From: Streptomyces sp. HM190
GTDB taxonomy: Bacteria > Actinomycetota > Actinomycetes > Streptomycetales > Streptomycetaceae
Assembly: GCF_009857135.1 (NCBI RefSeq)
Contig: NZ_CP047318.1
Coordinates: forward strand, 2,170,001-2,234,000
Direction: 5' to 3'
DNA length: 64,000 nt
Position 1 is the stretch's first letter, and each line of letters opens with the position of its first letter. Below the pieces are notes generated by a model. It was not told where the DNA came from, did not search any database, and saw only the letters and a program-made list of their open reading frames with translations. The position numbers were made by a program, and so were the translations under genes. Of the stretch, positions 28,431 to 37,761 are shown piece after piece.

Positions 28431-30486
28431 GCTCAGGCGGTTCGGGCGCGGGAAGCTCCCGCGCGCCGCGCTGGCCTCGCTCATGCTGCTGCCGCTGCTG
28501 TACGGCGCGCTGTACCTGTGGTCCTTCTGGGACCCCTACGACCGGCTGGACCGCGTCCCGGTGGCGCTGGTGAACGACGACACGGGGGCGTCGGTCGGCA
28601 AGCAGAAGCTCAGGGCCGGCGACGACATCGCCCGGGGCCTGCGGGACAGCGACACCTTCGAGTGGCACGAGGTGAGCGCCGAGCAGGCCCGCGCGGGCGT
28701 CGAGGACGGCACGTACTACCTGTCGCTGACCATGCCGTCGGACTTCAGCCGGCGCATCGCGTCCAGCTCCGGTGACGCGCCGGAGACGGGCGCCCTCCAG
28801 GTCCGCACGAACGACGCGAACAACTACATCGTCGGGCAGATCTCCCGGACCGTGTTCTCCGAGGTGCGGACGGCGGCGTCGACGAAGACGTCGCGGTCGT
28901 TCCTGGACCGCATCTTCATCTCCTTCTCCGACATCCACGACAAGACGCAGAAGGCCGCGGACGGGGCCGACGATCTCAAGGGCGGCATCGACAAGGCCGA
29001 GAAGGGCTCCAAGGACCTCGCCGACGGGCTGAAGGCCGCCAAGGACGGCAGCGGCAAGCTGTCCGGTGGCCTCTCCGACCTGGACCAGGGCGCGGGCGAC
29101 CTCCAGGACGGCGCCCAGCAGGTCGCGAACGGCACCCGGAGCCTGGCCGACAAGGTCAACAAGTCCGCCGACCAGGTCCGGCCCTTCCTCGACGAGAACA
29201 GCGACACGATCGCCGACACCGCCACCCTGGTCGCCGACTCGGCGGCGACGATCCGCAACCACCTCTCCGCGTTCGTGACCACGGCCCCGGCCGCCGCGAC
29301 CGGCACCCGGACCGCCTCCGACACGCTCGACGACGTCTACCAGCGGCGCTGCGAGGACCCGGCGCTGCCGGACGCGGCCTGCGCGGACCTGAAGAAGGCG
29401 AAGGAGGCGGCCGGGGAGGCCGCCCGTCTCGCCGAGGACGTCAACACCGTGGTGAAGAACTACGACGGTGACCTGAAGGCCTTCAAGAAGGACCTGACGA
29501 CCCTGGAGCGGCAGGCCCGCGCCCTGGCGAAGGCCGCGCCGAACCTGTCCGGGGACCTCGACGACGCCGTGACCAAGGTGAACGCCCTCAACAAGGGCGC
29601 CACGAAGGTCGCCAAGGGCGCCAGGACGCTGCACACGGGTCTGGGCGCCGCCAGGACGGGCGCCGAGGACCTCGACACCGGCGTCGGCGACCTGAAGACC
29701 GGCGCGAACGACCTCAAGGGCGGCATGTACAAGCTGGCCGACGGCTCCGGCAAGCTCGCGGGCGGGCTGCACGACGGGGCCGACCGGATCCCGGACTACG
29801 ACGAGCAGGACCGCGACCGGCGCACCGAGGTGATGGCCGACCCGGTCCGCCTGGCCGCCCAGGACCTCCACAAGGCGCCCAACTACGGCACCGGGTTCGC
29901 CCCGTACTTCATCCCGCTGTCGCTGTGGGTGGGCGCGATGGTGGCGTACATGCTGATCCCGCCGCTCAACCGGCGGGCCCTCGCGGCGGGTTCCCCGGCC
30001 TGGCGGATCGCGCTGGCGGGCTGGCTGCCCGTCGCCGCCCTCGGTGTGCTGCAGACGGTCGCGCTCATGGCGGTGCTGCACTGGGCGGTGGGCCTGCAGA
30101 TGGCGCGGGCGGCCGGGACGGTGGGCTTCCTGTTCCTGGTGACGGCGTGCTTCGCGGCGATCGTGCAGTGGCTGAACGCGCGCTTCGGGGCCGCGGGCCG
30201 GATCCTCGTCCTCGCGTTCCTGATGCTCCAGTTGACGTCCGCGGGCGGCACGTACCCCGTGCAGACCAGCCCGGACTTCTTCAACGCCGTCCACCCGTTC
30301 CTGCCGATGAGCCACGTCGTGGACGCCCTGCGGCGGCTGATCACCGGCGGCGGTCTGGGCCCGGTCTGGCAGGCGTGCGCCGTGCTGGTGGCCTTCACCG
30401 CGGGCGCGCTCGCCCTGACCGCCGTGTCGGCCCGCCGCAAGCAGGTGTGGACCCTCGACCGACTGCACCCGGAGCTGACGCTGTGA
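28402..30486 (+). CDS. YhgE/Pip-family membrane protein
   Basis: 694 residues. One N-terminal helix (LASLMLLPLLYGALYLWSFW) precedes VPVALVNDDTGA, the family hallmark. A very long extracytoplasmic region (about 60-490) is made of heptad-like DLKDGAxxLADGxxKL repeats, and about five helices form the C-terminal channel-like part (about 500-680). ATG is preceded by AAGGAG inside the upstream gene. The family includes phage-receptor Pip and the EsaA/YueB type; in actinobacteria it often pairs with an ABC ATPase. Role unproven; export is plausible. Confidence 0.88.
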   Translation: MRSPRLASLELRRFGRGKLPRAALASLMLLPLLYGALYLWSFWDPYDRLDRVPVALVNDDTGASVGKQKLRAGDDIARGLRDSDTFEWHEVSAEQARAGVEDGTYYLSLTMPSDFSRRIASSSGDAPETGALQVRTNDANNYIVGQISRTVFSEVRTAASTKTSRSFLDRIFISFSDIHDKTQKAADGADDLKGGIDKAEKGSKDLADGLKAAKDGSGKLSGGLSDLDQGAGDLQDGAQQVANGTRSLADKVNKSADQVRPFLDENSDTIADTATLVADSAATIRNHLSAFVTTAPAAATGTRTASDTLDDVYQRRCEDPALPDAACADLKKAKEAAGEAARLAEDVNTVVKNYDGDLKAFKKDLTTLERQARALAKAAPNLSGDLDDAVTKVNALNKGATKVAKGARTLHTGLGAARTGAEDLDTGVGDLKTGANDLKGGMYKLADGSGKLAGGLHDGADRIPDYDEQDRDRRTEVMADPVRLAAQDLHKAPNYGTGFAPYFIPLSLWVGAMVAYMLIPPLNRRALAAGSPAWRIALAGWLPVAALGVLQTVALMAVLHWAVGLQMARAAGTVGFLFLVTACFAAIVQWLNARFGAAGRILVLAFLMLQLTSAGGTYPVQTSPDFFNAVHPFLPMSHVVDALRRLITGGGLGPVWQACAVLVAFTAGALALTAVSARRKQVWTLDRLHPELTL

Positions 30487-30521
30487 CCGCGCACCGCACG
30501 GTTCCTGTGACAATCAGGGCC

Positions 30522-31154
30522 ATGGAAAGCAGCAACGCCCCCGGCGGCGCAGGCGGGGGCCGCCGCGAGGCGACCCGGCAGAAGCTCTACGAGGCGGCCG
30601 TCACGCTCATCGCGGAGCAGGGGTTCTCCGCCACGACGGTCGACGAGATCGCCGAACGCGCCGGCGTGGCCAAGGGCACCGTCTACTACAACTTCGCCAG
30701 CAAGTCGGTCCTCTTCGAGGAGCTGTTGCGGCACGGCGTGGGGCTCCTCACCGCGTCGCTGCGGGACGCGGCCGACCGCAGCGCCGAGGGCGGCGGCAGC
30801 AGGGTCGACGCCCTGGACGCGATGATCCGGGCCGGACTGGTCTTCATCGACCGCTACCCGTCGTTCACGCAGTTGTACGTGGCCGAGCTGTGGCGGACCA
30901 ACCGGGCGTGGCAGTCCACGCTCATGGTCGTCCGGCAGGAGGCCGTCGCGGTCGTGGAGAAGGTGCTCCGCGAGGGCGTCGAGGAGGGCGAGCTGAGCGA
31001 CGAGATCGACATCGGTCTCACGGCGTCGGCCCTGGTCGGCATGGTCCTGGTGGCCGCCCTGGACTGGAAGGCCTTCCAGCCGGAGCGCTCCCTGGACGAC
31101 GTGCACGCGGCGCTGTCGCGGCTGCTGCAGGGCCGGGTCGGCGGCAACCGGTAG
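30522..31154 (+). CDS. TetR-family repressor of the ATPase/YhgE operon
   Basis: 210 residues from ATG 30522; a GTG at 30483 that overlaps the YhgE stop (GTGA) with GGAG upstream would add 13 residues and is a real alternative. The N-terminal helix-turn-helix (about 17-62) reads ATRQKLYEAAVTLIAEQGFSATTVDEIAERAGVAKGTVYYNF in separate blocks typical of TetR. The C-terminal ligand domain is unassigned. Last gene of the operon; the inverted repeat at 27461-27482 is its likely target. Confidence 0.9.
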   Translation: MESSNAPGGAGGGRREATRQKLYEAAVTLIAEQGFSATTVDEIAERAGVAKGTVYYNFASKSVLFEELLRHGVGLLTASLRDAADRSAEGGGSRVDALDAMIRAGLVFIDRYPSFTQLYVAELWRTNRAWQSTLMVVRQEAVAVVEKVLREGVEEGELSDEIDIGLTASALVGMVLVAALDWKAFQPERSLDDVHAALSRLLQGRVGGNR

Positions 31155-31163
31155 CCGCCACCG

Positions 31164-31200
31164 GGGCGGGCGCCCGCGCCGTGCACCGGGGCGCCCGCCC
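31164..31200 (+). terminator. Terminator of the TetR operon
   Basis: A perfect 12-bp stem (31164-31175 with 31189-31200) starts ten bases after the tetR stop codon. Confidence 0.7.
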
Positions 31201-31642
31201 GTACGCGAACGAACGAGAGCGCCGGTGCGCAGTGGCCGCGTCCCCCGCGGGCCACCTCGAACCGGCGCGTCCCCGTTCCCCCTCGTTCCCCCGCGTCCCC
31301 CGCTCCCCTTTCCCCCGTGTCTCGCTCCCGCCGACCGTCGAAGCCTCGACCCCGCCCGCGGAAGGAGCGGTCGGAGCGCGGGGTCCGTTCCGCCGCCCCG
31401 TGCCGGCGGTTCCGGAACCACGCCCGTCCCGTGCCTCAACTCTCCCCTCCACGCGGAAGTGAGCCCATCCGCGCGGCTACTCATCTCCCCCCGTAGGTAC
31501 GCGTACTCAGCCCTGCGCACTCACCCCCACACCGCCCGGTGCCCCTCTGGGCCCGGCGACGTCCGCGCGGATACTCGCCCGGTGCCGGTGCGCCCTGTGC
31601 GGCCTGCGCACGGGCCGGGGACCGGTTGTCGGCGGCGCCCGC
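31201..31642. other. C-rich intergenic region before the CrtI-like gene
   Basis: About 440 bases with strong C-over-G skew on the plus strand and runs of CCCC/TCCC. Open frames here have no recognisable motif and no good ribosome-binding site. It must contain the promoter of the oxidoreductase at 31656. Confidence 0.45.
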
Positions 31643-31655
31643 TAAGGTCGCAGGC

Positions 31656-33176
31656 ATGGCAAGGATTGCGGTGATCGGCGCCGGTCTCGGCGCCATGGCG
31701 GCAGCCGCCCGGCTGGCCGTCGCGGGCCACCGGGTGGTGGTGTACGAGCGCACGACGACCTACGGCGGTGCGGTGGGCCGGTACGAACGCGACGGCTTCG
31801 CGTTCGACACGGGCCCGGCGCTGCTGCCCCTGCCCGCCGTCTACCGCGACCTGTTCCTGAAGACCGGCAAGGAGCCGCTGGAGAAGTGCGTCGAGCTGGT
31901 CCAGGTGGACCCGGCCGCACGGCACGTCTTCGCCGACAGCACGGACCTGCGACTGCCGAACGCCTCCCGCGCGGGCGTGGTCGCCGCGCTGAACACGGCG
32001 CTCGGCCCCGGGGCGGGCGACCGCTGGGGCGACTTCCTGGTCCGGGCCCGCGAGGCCTGGGACCGCACCCGGCGGCCCCTCCTGGAGGAGCCGCTGTGGC
32101 CGGACTGGCAGGTCCTCGCCGAACGCGAGCCCTACCCGGCGGTGCCCCACAAGCGGCTGCTGCGCACCCGCCGTGCCGGCACCCTCGCCGAGGTCGGCGC
32201 CCTGGAGTTGCGAGACCCCCGGCTGACGGCCCTGCTGGAGAGCCACGCCCTGGCGTACGGACTGGACCCGCGCACCACCCCCGCGAGCGCCGCTGTCCTG
32301 CCGTACATGGAGCACGCCTTCGGCGTCTGGTACGTCCGGGGCGGGCTCCGGGAGCTGGCGCGGGCCGTGTACGAGCGGTGCCTGGCCCGCAGGGTCGAGT
32401 TCGTCTTCGACACCGAGATCACCGGGATCGTGGAGAAGGACGGCCGGGCGGCCGGGGTGGAGTGGGCGGACGGGACGGTGGCCGAGGCGGACTTCGTGGT
32501 CGCCGGGGTCGCGCCCGAGGTCCTGGACCGCGCGGTACGGCAGTCCGTCGTCCGGGGCCCCGGCGAGGTGCCGGCGCAGCGGGTGCGGACGAGTCGGCTG
32601 ACCGTGCTGCTGGCACTGCGCGGGGGCCGGCCCGAGGGCACTGCGCACCGCACGGTGGTGCACGCGGAGGACCGCGACGGCGAGCTCGACCTGCTGTTCG
32701 GCACCTCGTCCGGGACGCTCGCGCGGCCCACGGTGACGGTGGTGCGCCCGGACGATCCGGCCTGGGTGCCGGACCCCGGGCACGAGGCGATCGTGCTCGG
32801 CGCGGTGGTGCCCGCCCGATCCGGCGGGGACGGACCCACGGCCGGGTCGGAGTTCTTCGAGCAGTACGCGCAGGCGGTGATCGACGCAGCCGAGCGGGCG
32901 GTGCCGGGTCTGCGCGACCGGCTCCTCTGGCACGAGGTGCGCACCCCCGCGGACATCGAGCGGGCGACCGGCGCGACGGGCGGCGCGGTCCCGGCCCCGG
33001 CACTGGCCGCGGGCGACGGCAGTCTCCTGCAGCCGTCCAACACCACGGCCCTGCCGGGCCTGTTCACGGTCGGCGGCTGGTCGCACCCCGGCGGCGGTCT
33101 GCCGCACGCCGGCATGTCCGGCTCCCTGGTGGCGGGCCTGATCGTGGAAGGACCGGGCTTCCGCGGCTCACAGTGA
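31656..33176 (+). CDS. CrtI-like FAD-dependent oxidoreductase
   Basis: 506 residues. ATG 31656 sits seven bases after TAAGGT, so it may be leaderless; the frame is open upstream but the dinucleotide fold starts right here (ARIAVIGAGLGAMAAAARLA, then VVVYERTTTYGGAVGRY). DGFAFDTGPALLPLP and the C-terminal LFTVGGWSHPGGGLPHAGMSG match the phytoene desaturase/amine oxidase group. No other carotenoid gene is near, so a carotenoid role is not supported; the substrate is unknown. Confidence 0.82.
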   Translation: MARIAVIGAGLGAMAAAARLAVAGHRVVVYERTTTYGGAVGRYERDGFAFDTGPALLPLPAVYRDLFLKTGKEPLEKCVELVQVDPAARHVFADSTDLRLPNASRAGVVAALNTALGPGAGDRWGDFLVRAREAWDRTRRPLLEEPLWPDWQVLAEREPYPAVPHKRLLRTRRAGTLAEVGALELRDPRLTALLESHALAYGLDPRTTPASAAVLPYMEHAFGVWYVRGGLRELARAVYERCLARRVEFVFDTEITGIVEKDGRAAGVEWADGTVAEADFVVAGVAPEVLDRAVRQSVVRGPGEVPAQRVRTSRLTVLLALRGGRPEGTAHRTVVHAEDRDGELDLLFGTSSGTLARPTVTVVRPDDPAWVPDPGHEAIVLGAVVPARSGGDGPTAGSEFFEQYAQAVIDAAERAVPGLRDRLLWHEVRTPADIERATGATGGAVPAPALAAGDGSLLQPSNTTALPGLFTVGGWSHPGGGLPHAGMSGSLVAGLIVEGPGFRGSQ

Positions 33177-33195
33177 CGGCGGGCGGCCGCCGCAA

Positions 33196-33221
33196 CCGGC
33201 CGGGTACGCCGTGCCGGCCGG
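33196..33221. terminator. Candidate bidirectional terminator
   Basis: Two CCGGCCGG blocks (33196-33203 and 33214-33221) can pair across a 10-base loop between the convergent oxidoreductase and the Tyr/Gln-rich membrane protein genes. Confidence 0.45.
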
Positions 33222-33231
33222 GAACAGCCGG

Positions 33232-34134
33232 TCAGAAACGGTACTGCTGCTCGTCGTACCCGTTGCCGTTGCCCTGGTACGGGTACGACTGGTCCGACGG
33301 GAGATCCGACCCGAACGGGTCGTCGGTGTTGCGCTGTTGCGGGACCCAGACCCCGCCGGGCGGGGTCTCGCCGGCGTACCCGCCGTCGCCGTAATGGTCC
33401 TGCCCGTACCCCTGCTGGCCGTACCCCTGCTGGCCGTAAGAGGCGGTGGCGTCGTAGGTCTGAGTGCCGATGTACGGGTCGGAGTAGGCGGCGTACTGCT
33501 GCTGGGACTGGTCGTAGCCGTAACCCTGCTGGTCGTAGCCGTAGTAGGCGAAGGCCTCGTCCTGGGCCTGGTCGGCGTTCGCGTAGGGCTGGCCCGGTGC
33601 CGCGGCGTACGCGGTGTCGTCGTCGCGGTAGACGCCGTAGGTGCTGGTGTCGTCGGGCATGGGCTCCGGCGAGTACACGGTGGCCGCGCCGGAGGGGGCG
33701 GACTTCGGGCGTACGAAGACGTCGTCGTCCTGGTCCAGCGGGTCGTCGTCCTGCTGGTACGTTCCGGCAGTCGAGGTCTGCAGGTCGGAGACCTCCAGGC
33801 CCGGGTCCTGACGCTCCGGCTCGCCCCGGCGCCGCTTCTTGCCGGGCTTGCCCGCGGGGGCCTCCGCGCCCTCACCGGAGCGTGGGCGGACGGCCCACCC
33901 CGCCTCGAAGCCCCGGCGGAACGACAGGGTCACGTACGTCTGGCCGACCGCGAAGGTGATCGCGCCGACCCCGATGACGATCACGTTGGGCATCAGGACG
34001 CCGAGGACGACACAGAGGAACCCGACGAAGGCGAGCAGCCTCCACCGCAACCGCGCCTTGTACTGCAGCAACACCTCGCCCAGCAGCCACAACGCTACGA
34101 CGCCGAACGCGATGTAGAGGACCGTCCAGCCCAT
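33232..34134 (-). CDS. Membrane protein with Tyr/Gln/Gly-rich cytoplasmic tail
   Basis: 300 residues. Two or three helices fill the first 75 residues (LYIAFGVVALWLLGEVLL; LLAFVGFLCVVLGVLM; VIGVGAITFAVGQTYV). Then comes a basic stretch with KKRRRGEPERQ, and from about 120 an acidic tail that becomes rich in Tyr, Gln, Gly, Asp and Asn, with SYGQQGYGQQGYGQ-type repeats, ending YDEQQYRF. I do not recognise a named family with a known role; similar proteins occur across Streptomyces. Lies beside metF, read the same way. Confidence 0.75.
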   Translation of the reverse strand: MGWTVLYIAFGVVALWLLGEVLLQYKARLRWRLLAFVGFLCVVLGVLMPNVIVIGVGAITFAVGQTYVTLSFRRGFEAGWAVRPRSGEGAEAPAGKPGKKRRRGEPERQDPGLEVSDLQTSTAGTYQQDDDPLDQDDDVFVRPKSAPSGAATVYSPEPMPDDTSTYGVYRDDDTAYAAAPGQPYANADQAQDEAFAYYGYDQQGYGYDQSQQQYAAYSDPYIGTQTYDATASYGQQGYGQQGYGQDHYGDGGYAGETPPGGVWVPQQRNTDDPFGSDLPSDQSYPYQGNGNGYDEQQYRF

Positions 34135-34190
34135 GTACGCCCCTCTCCCTGTGGCCGCTACGCAGTGTGTCGTACGCGAGTGCGACCGGT

Positions 34191-35114
34191 CTAGGCCCTC
34201 GGTGGGTGGTGCAGGCCCAGGTTCTCGTAGATTTCCAGAGTCGCGGTGGAGTTGTTCAGGGTGATGAAGTGAAGTCCTGGGACTCCCTCGTCCAGCAGCC
34301 TCGCGCAGAACTCCGTGGCGAACTCGATGCCAATGGAGCGTACAGCGGCCGGATCGTCTTTGGCTGTGACGATCCGCTCTTTCAGGGCGTCCGGGATGGC
34401 CGCGTTGCTGAGTTGGGGCAGCCTTTCCAACATCTTCACGCTGGTGACGGGCATGACCTCAGGGATGACCGGGGTCTCGCAGCCGGCCTTCGCGACCGCG
34501 TCCCTCAGACGCAGGTACGACTCCGGGTGGAAGAACATCTGGGTGATCGCGTAGTCGGCGCCGGCCCGGCACTTGTCCACGAAGTGGGCCACGTCGGAGT
34601 CCCAGTCGGGGGACCGGGGGTGCATCTCCGGGAAGGCCGCGACGCCCACGCAGAAGTCACCCGACTCCTTGATGAGGTGGACGAGTTCGGCGGCGTACGT
34701 CAGGCCCTGGGGGTGCGGCACCCAGTCGGCCATGGGATCGCCGGGCGGGTCGCCGCGGACCGCGAGCATGTTGCGGATACCGGCGTCCGCGTACTGGCCG
34801 ATGATGTTGCGCAGTTCGGCGATCGAGTGGTCGACGGCGGTGAGGTGCGCGACCGGGGTGAGCGTGGTGTCCGCGGCGATCTGCTCGGTCGCCCGGACGG
34901 TGCCGGCTCGTGTGGAACCGCCCGCCCCGTAGGTCACGGAGACGAAGCTGGGGGCCACCGCCTCGACCCTGCGGAGGGCGTTCCACAGGTTCCGCTCGCC
35001 CTTCTCGGTCTTGGGGGCCCAGAACTCGAAGGAGTACGTGGTCCTGCCCGTGGCGAGCATGTCCCGCACCGTCCGTGCGCGGTCAGTCCTGGTGGAGGCG
35101 GTTCCTAGGGCCAT
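34191..35114 (-). CDS. metF: Methylenetetrahydrofolate reductase
   Basis: 307 residues. MTHFR motifs are [51 protein letters not shown] and [18 protein letters not shown]. It reduces 5,10-methylene-THF to 5-methyl-THF with FAD, feeding methionine synthesis. The ATG has no ribosome-binding site but lies six bases after a -10 box, so the mRNA is probably leaderless. Family length is normal. Confidence 0.95.
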   Translation of the reverse strand: MALGTASTRTDRARTVRDMLATGRTTYSFEFWAPKTEKGERNLWNALRRVEAVAPSFVSVTYGAGGSTRAGTVRATEQIAADTTLTPVAHLTAVDHSIAELRNIIGQYADAGIRNMLAVRGDPPGDPMADWVPHPQGLTYAAELVHLIKESGDFCVGVAAFPEMHPRSPDWDSDVAHFVDKCRAGADYAITQMFFHPESYLRLRDAVAKAGCETPVIPEVMPVTSVKMLERLPQLSNAAIPDALKERIVTAKDDPAAVRSIGIEFATEFCARLLDEGVPGLHFITLNNSTATLEIYENLGLHHPPRA

Positions 35115-35120
35115 AACCGC

Positions 35121-35149
35121 AGGTTAGTCAGGTCGGGCCCGTCCCCCAA
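35121..35149 (-). promoter_or_regulatory. Candidate leaderless promoter of metF
   Basis: On the minus strand, TTGGGG (35149-35144) and TAACCT (35126-35121) are separated by 17 bases, with the metF ATG only six bases beyond the -10. This is the best-formed promoter of the leaderless candidates in the window. Confidence 0.55.
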
Positions 35150-35221
35150 CCAGAGAACCCCGTTTTGTCCGCTTTATCGGTCGGGATGTCCACGCCTTGG
35201 ACACCCGGACGGCATGCGGTG

Positions 35222-35884
35222 TCACAGGGCGCGCAGGCGTGCGGCGAACTGTGCCGTCGCGGCCGCGGGATCGTCGGCCTCGGTGACGGCGCGGACGACG
35301 ACGACCCGTCGGGCGCCCGCCGCGACGACCTCGTCGAGGTTGCCGAGGTCGATCCCCCCGATGGCGAACCAGGGGCGGTCGGTGCCCAGCGCGGCGGTGT
35401 ACCGCACGAGGTCGAGGCCGGGGGCGGGCCGGCCGGGCTTGGTGGGCGTGGGCCAGCAGGGGCCCGTGCAGAAGTAGTCCACGCCCTCCTGGACGGCGGC
35501 CGCCGCGGCCTCCTGCTCGGAGTGTGTGGAGCGGCCGACGAGGACGTCGTCACCGAGGATCGCGCGGGCGGCGGGCACGGGGAGGTCGCCCTGGCCGAGG
35601 TGCAGGACATCGGCGCCGCCCGGGTGCGCGGCCCGTGAGGCGTGCGCCACGTCGGCCCGGTCGTTCACGGCGAGCAGCTTGCCGTGGCGGCGGCACGTCT
35701 CGGCGAACAGCTCCAGGAGCTCCAGCTCCCGTGCCGCCTCGATGCCCTTGTCGCGCAGCTGGACGATGTCCACGCCGGCGCCGAGGACCGCGTCGAGGAA
35801 CTCCGGGAGGTCTCCCTGGCGCTCGCGGGCGTCCACGCAGAGGTAGAGCCGGGCGTCGGCGAGCCGGGCAGCGGCGTCGGTCAT
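35222..35884 (-). CDS. thiE: Thiamine-phosphate synthase
   Basis: 220 residues from ATG 35884; the longer open frame upstream is Pro/Arg-rich shadow. TIM-barrel ThiE motifs are [61 protein letters not shown] and WFAIGGIDL. It joins HMP-PP and thiazole phosphate to give thiamine phosphate. It is separate from the thiO-S-G operon; I see no TPP element in front of it. Confidence 0.94.
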   Translation of the reverse strand: MTDAAARLADARLYLCVDARERQGDLPEFLDAVLGAGVDIVQLRDKGIEAARELELLELFAETCRRHGKLLAVNDRADVAHASRAAHPGGADVLHLGQGDLPVPAARAILGDDVLVGRSTHSEQEAAAAAVQEGVDYFCTGPCWPTPTKPGRPAPGLDLVRYTAALGTDRPWFAIGGIDLGNLDEVVAAGARRVVVVRAVTEADDPAAATAQFAARLRAL

Positions 35885-36034
35885 GGATGAGTCCCCCGTG
35901 GGCGGTGCCGTGTCGGTGCGGCGTGCGGCGGCCGGGCGCCGAGGCGGGCCCGGCCGCCGCACGCCGCACGGTGCTGTTCAGGTGGTGCGGTGGTACGGGT
36001 CCTGCCGGTGGTGCGGCTTCTCAGCCTTCGGTGA

Positions 36035-36400
36035 TCACACGGCGAGCGCCTGCGCGCGGCGCTTCACCTCCGTGCCGCGATTCTCGCTGAGGGCCTGGGC
36101 CGGGGTGCCGGGCAGGCTCGGGTCGGGGGTGAAGAGCCACTCCAGCATCTCTTCGTCGGTGAAGCCGTCGTCCTTGAGCAGCGTCAGGGTGCCGGACAGG
36201 CCCTTGACGACCCGGTCCCCGTCGATGAAGGCGGCGGGGACGTGCAGCGCGCGGTTCTCACCACGGCGTACGGCGATGAGCTGGCCCTCCTTGACCAGCT
36301 GCCGCACACGCGTCACCTCGACGCCGAGCATCTCGGCGATGTCGGGGAGCGTCAGCCACGCGGGGACGAGAGCATCGATCTTTGCGTCAATCTCGGTCAC
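36035..36400 (-). CDS. Rv2175c-like winged-helix DNA-binding protein
   Basis: 121 residues from GTG 36400. The N-terminal helix-turn-helix is PAWLTLPDIAEMLGVEVTRVRQLVKEGQ, followed by a wing with AVRRGENRALHVPAAF and a C-terminal region FTDEEMLEWLFTPDPSLPGTPAQAL. This is the pattern of M. tuberculosis Rv2175c, a DNA-binding substrate of kinase PknL. The kinase of that type lies 4.2 kb away here (40604). The start has no clear ribosome-binding site; a GTG 8 codons upstream is possible. Confidence 0.82.
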   Translation of the reverse strand: MTEIDAKIDALVPAWLTLPDIAEMLGVEVTRVRQLVKEGQLIAVRRGENRALHVPAAFIDGDRVVKGLSGTLTLLKDDGFTDEEMLEWLFTPDPSLPGTPAQALSENRGTEVKRRAQALAV

Positions 36401-36495
36401 GTCACCAAGACTGCCATCTGGGACTGACAGTGGGTAGCCGGGTGGGGCCCTCCGGGGGGCGGACGCCGAGGTGGAGGCGGGGCGCGGCGGTCGCG

Positions 36496-37725
36496 CTACG
36501 TTGTCGCCGCCTTCAGGGGCCGGGCCGGGTCCGCGAGCAGGGCGGGGTCCATCGGGGTGCCCGACTCGATGAGGCGGCGGCCCTGGGCGAGGTCCCTCGG
36601 CCGGCCGACGGCGAGCAGGGCGACCAGGCGCCCCTCGCGCAGCCAGCACACCGTCCAGGCCGCGCCCGCGGGGTCCCCGCGCCGGACCAGGGTGTCGCCG
36701 GCGGGGTGGTGCCCCGCGTACTGGACGAACCGGCCGAACTGCTCGGACCAGAAGTACGGGACGGGGTCGTAGGGCTCGGGCGTCTCGCCGACGATGTTCG
36801 CGGCGACCGTGCGGGGGCCCTGGAGGGCGTTGTCCCAGTGGTGGACCAGCAGGCGCTCGCCGTAGCGGCCCGAAGGGAAGGAGGCGCAGTCGCCGACCGC
36901 GTAGACGTCCGGCGCCGAGGTGCGCAGGTGGTCGTCGGCGATCACGTCGCCGTGGGGACCCAGCTCGATGCCGGAGTCCCGCAGCCAGGCCGTCGCGGGG
37001 CGTGCCCCGATGCCGACGACCACGGCACCGGCCGGGATCCGGGAGCCGTCGTCCAGGACGACCGTCCCCGGCTCGACACGCTCCACGCGCGCGTGGGTCC
37101 GCAGCGTGGTGCCGCTGTCGGCGTACCAGGCGGTCATCGGCGCGGCCACCTCGGCGGGCAGCGCCCCGGCCAGCGGCCGGTCGGCGGCCTCCACGACGGT
37201 CACCGCGCAGCCCGCCTCCCGCGCGGCGGTCGCGAACTCCGCGCCGATCCAGCCGGCGCCCACGACGACGATGTCGCGCTGCTCGGCCAGGACGGGGCGC
37301 AGCCGCTCGGCGTCGTCCAGCGTGCGCAGCAGGTGCACGCCGGGCACGCCCTGCACGCCCGGCAGCCGGACGGGTTCGGCGCCGGTGGCCAGGACCAGCA
37401 CGTCGTACGGGACGGGCCCCGCGGCGGTGTCCAGTTCGCGCGCGGCGGGGCGGACGCCCAGGACCTCGCGGCCCAGCCGGAGTTCGATGCCGAGCGCCTC
37501 GAAGTCGACGTCGAACGCGGAGTGCTCGGCCTTGCCGAGCAGCACGGCCTTGGACAGCGGCGGCCGGTCGTACGGCTGGTGCGGCTCGGCGCCGATCAGT
37601 GTCACCTCGCCGGGGAAGCCCTGTTCACGCAGGGCGACCGCGGTCTGCACCCCGGCCATGCCCGCACCCACGACGACGACCCGGCGTGCCGTCGTCCCTC
37701 CCGCTGCCCGTGTCTGCTCGTTCAC
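36496..37725 (-). CDS. FAD-dependent ferredoxin reductase-type oxidoreductase
   Basis: 409 residues from GTG 37725. The FAD fold is VVVVGAGMAGVQTAVALREQG, the second dinucleotide fold is IVVVGAGWIGAEFATAAREAG, and the FAD motif DVYAVGDCASF is near 270. PYDRPPLSKAVLLG and the C-terminal reductase domain (YFWSEQFGRFVQYAG) are those of rhodocoxin/ferredoxin reductase-like enzymes serving ferredoxins in oxygenase systems. The partner ferredoxin is not adjacent. Confidence 0.87.
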   Translation of the reverse strand: MNEQTRAAGGTTARRVVVVGAGMAGVQTAVALREQGFPGEVTLIGAEPHQPYDRPPLSKAVLLGKAEHSAFDVDFEALGIELRLGREVLGVRPAARELDTAAGPVPYDVLVLATGAEPVRLPGVQGVPGVHLLRTLDDAERLRPVLAEQRDIVVVGAGWIGAEFATAAREAGCAVTVVEAADRPLAGALPAEVAAPMTAWYADSGTTLRTHARVERVEPGTVVLDDGSRIPAGAVVVGIGARPATAWLRDSGIELGPHGDVIADDHLRTSAPDVYAVGDCASFPSGRYGERLLVHHWDNALQGPRTVAANIVGETPEPYDPVPYFWSEQFGRFVQYAGHHPAGDTLVRRGDPAGAAWTVCWLREGRLVALLAVGRPRDLAQGRRLIESGTPMDPALLADPARPLKAATT

Positions 37726-37731
37726 CTGATC

Positions 37732-37761
37732 ACCATAGACACCTGACGATCCGTCAGTCAG
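37732..37761 (-). promoter_or_regulatory. Candidate promoter and operator of the ferredoxin reductase
   Basis: On the minus strand, CTGACT and TATGGT are 18 bases apart and the GTG start is six bases beyond the -10. An inverted repeat CTGACG-ATC-CGTCAG (37743-37757) fills the spacer, where a repressor would block polymerase. The regulator is unknown. Confidence 0.4.

Noticed and set aside
28156..30513. Long minus-strand frame opposite the YhgE gene
   Set aside because: Antisense shadow; composition is that of a mirrored high-GC gene.
31225..31674. Plus-strand open frame before the CrtI-like gene
   Set aside because: Pro/Arg-rich, no ribosome-binding site, no motif; C-rich DNA simply lacks stops.
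31656..33176. Carotenoid biosynthesis cluster
   Set aside because: Only a CrtI-like fold is present; no phytoene synthase or other crt genes are adjacent.
33400..33560. Tandem CTGGCCGTACCCCTG-type repeats
   Set aside because: They encode the YGQQG repeats of the membrane protein tail.
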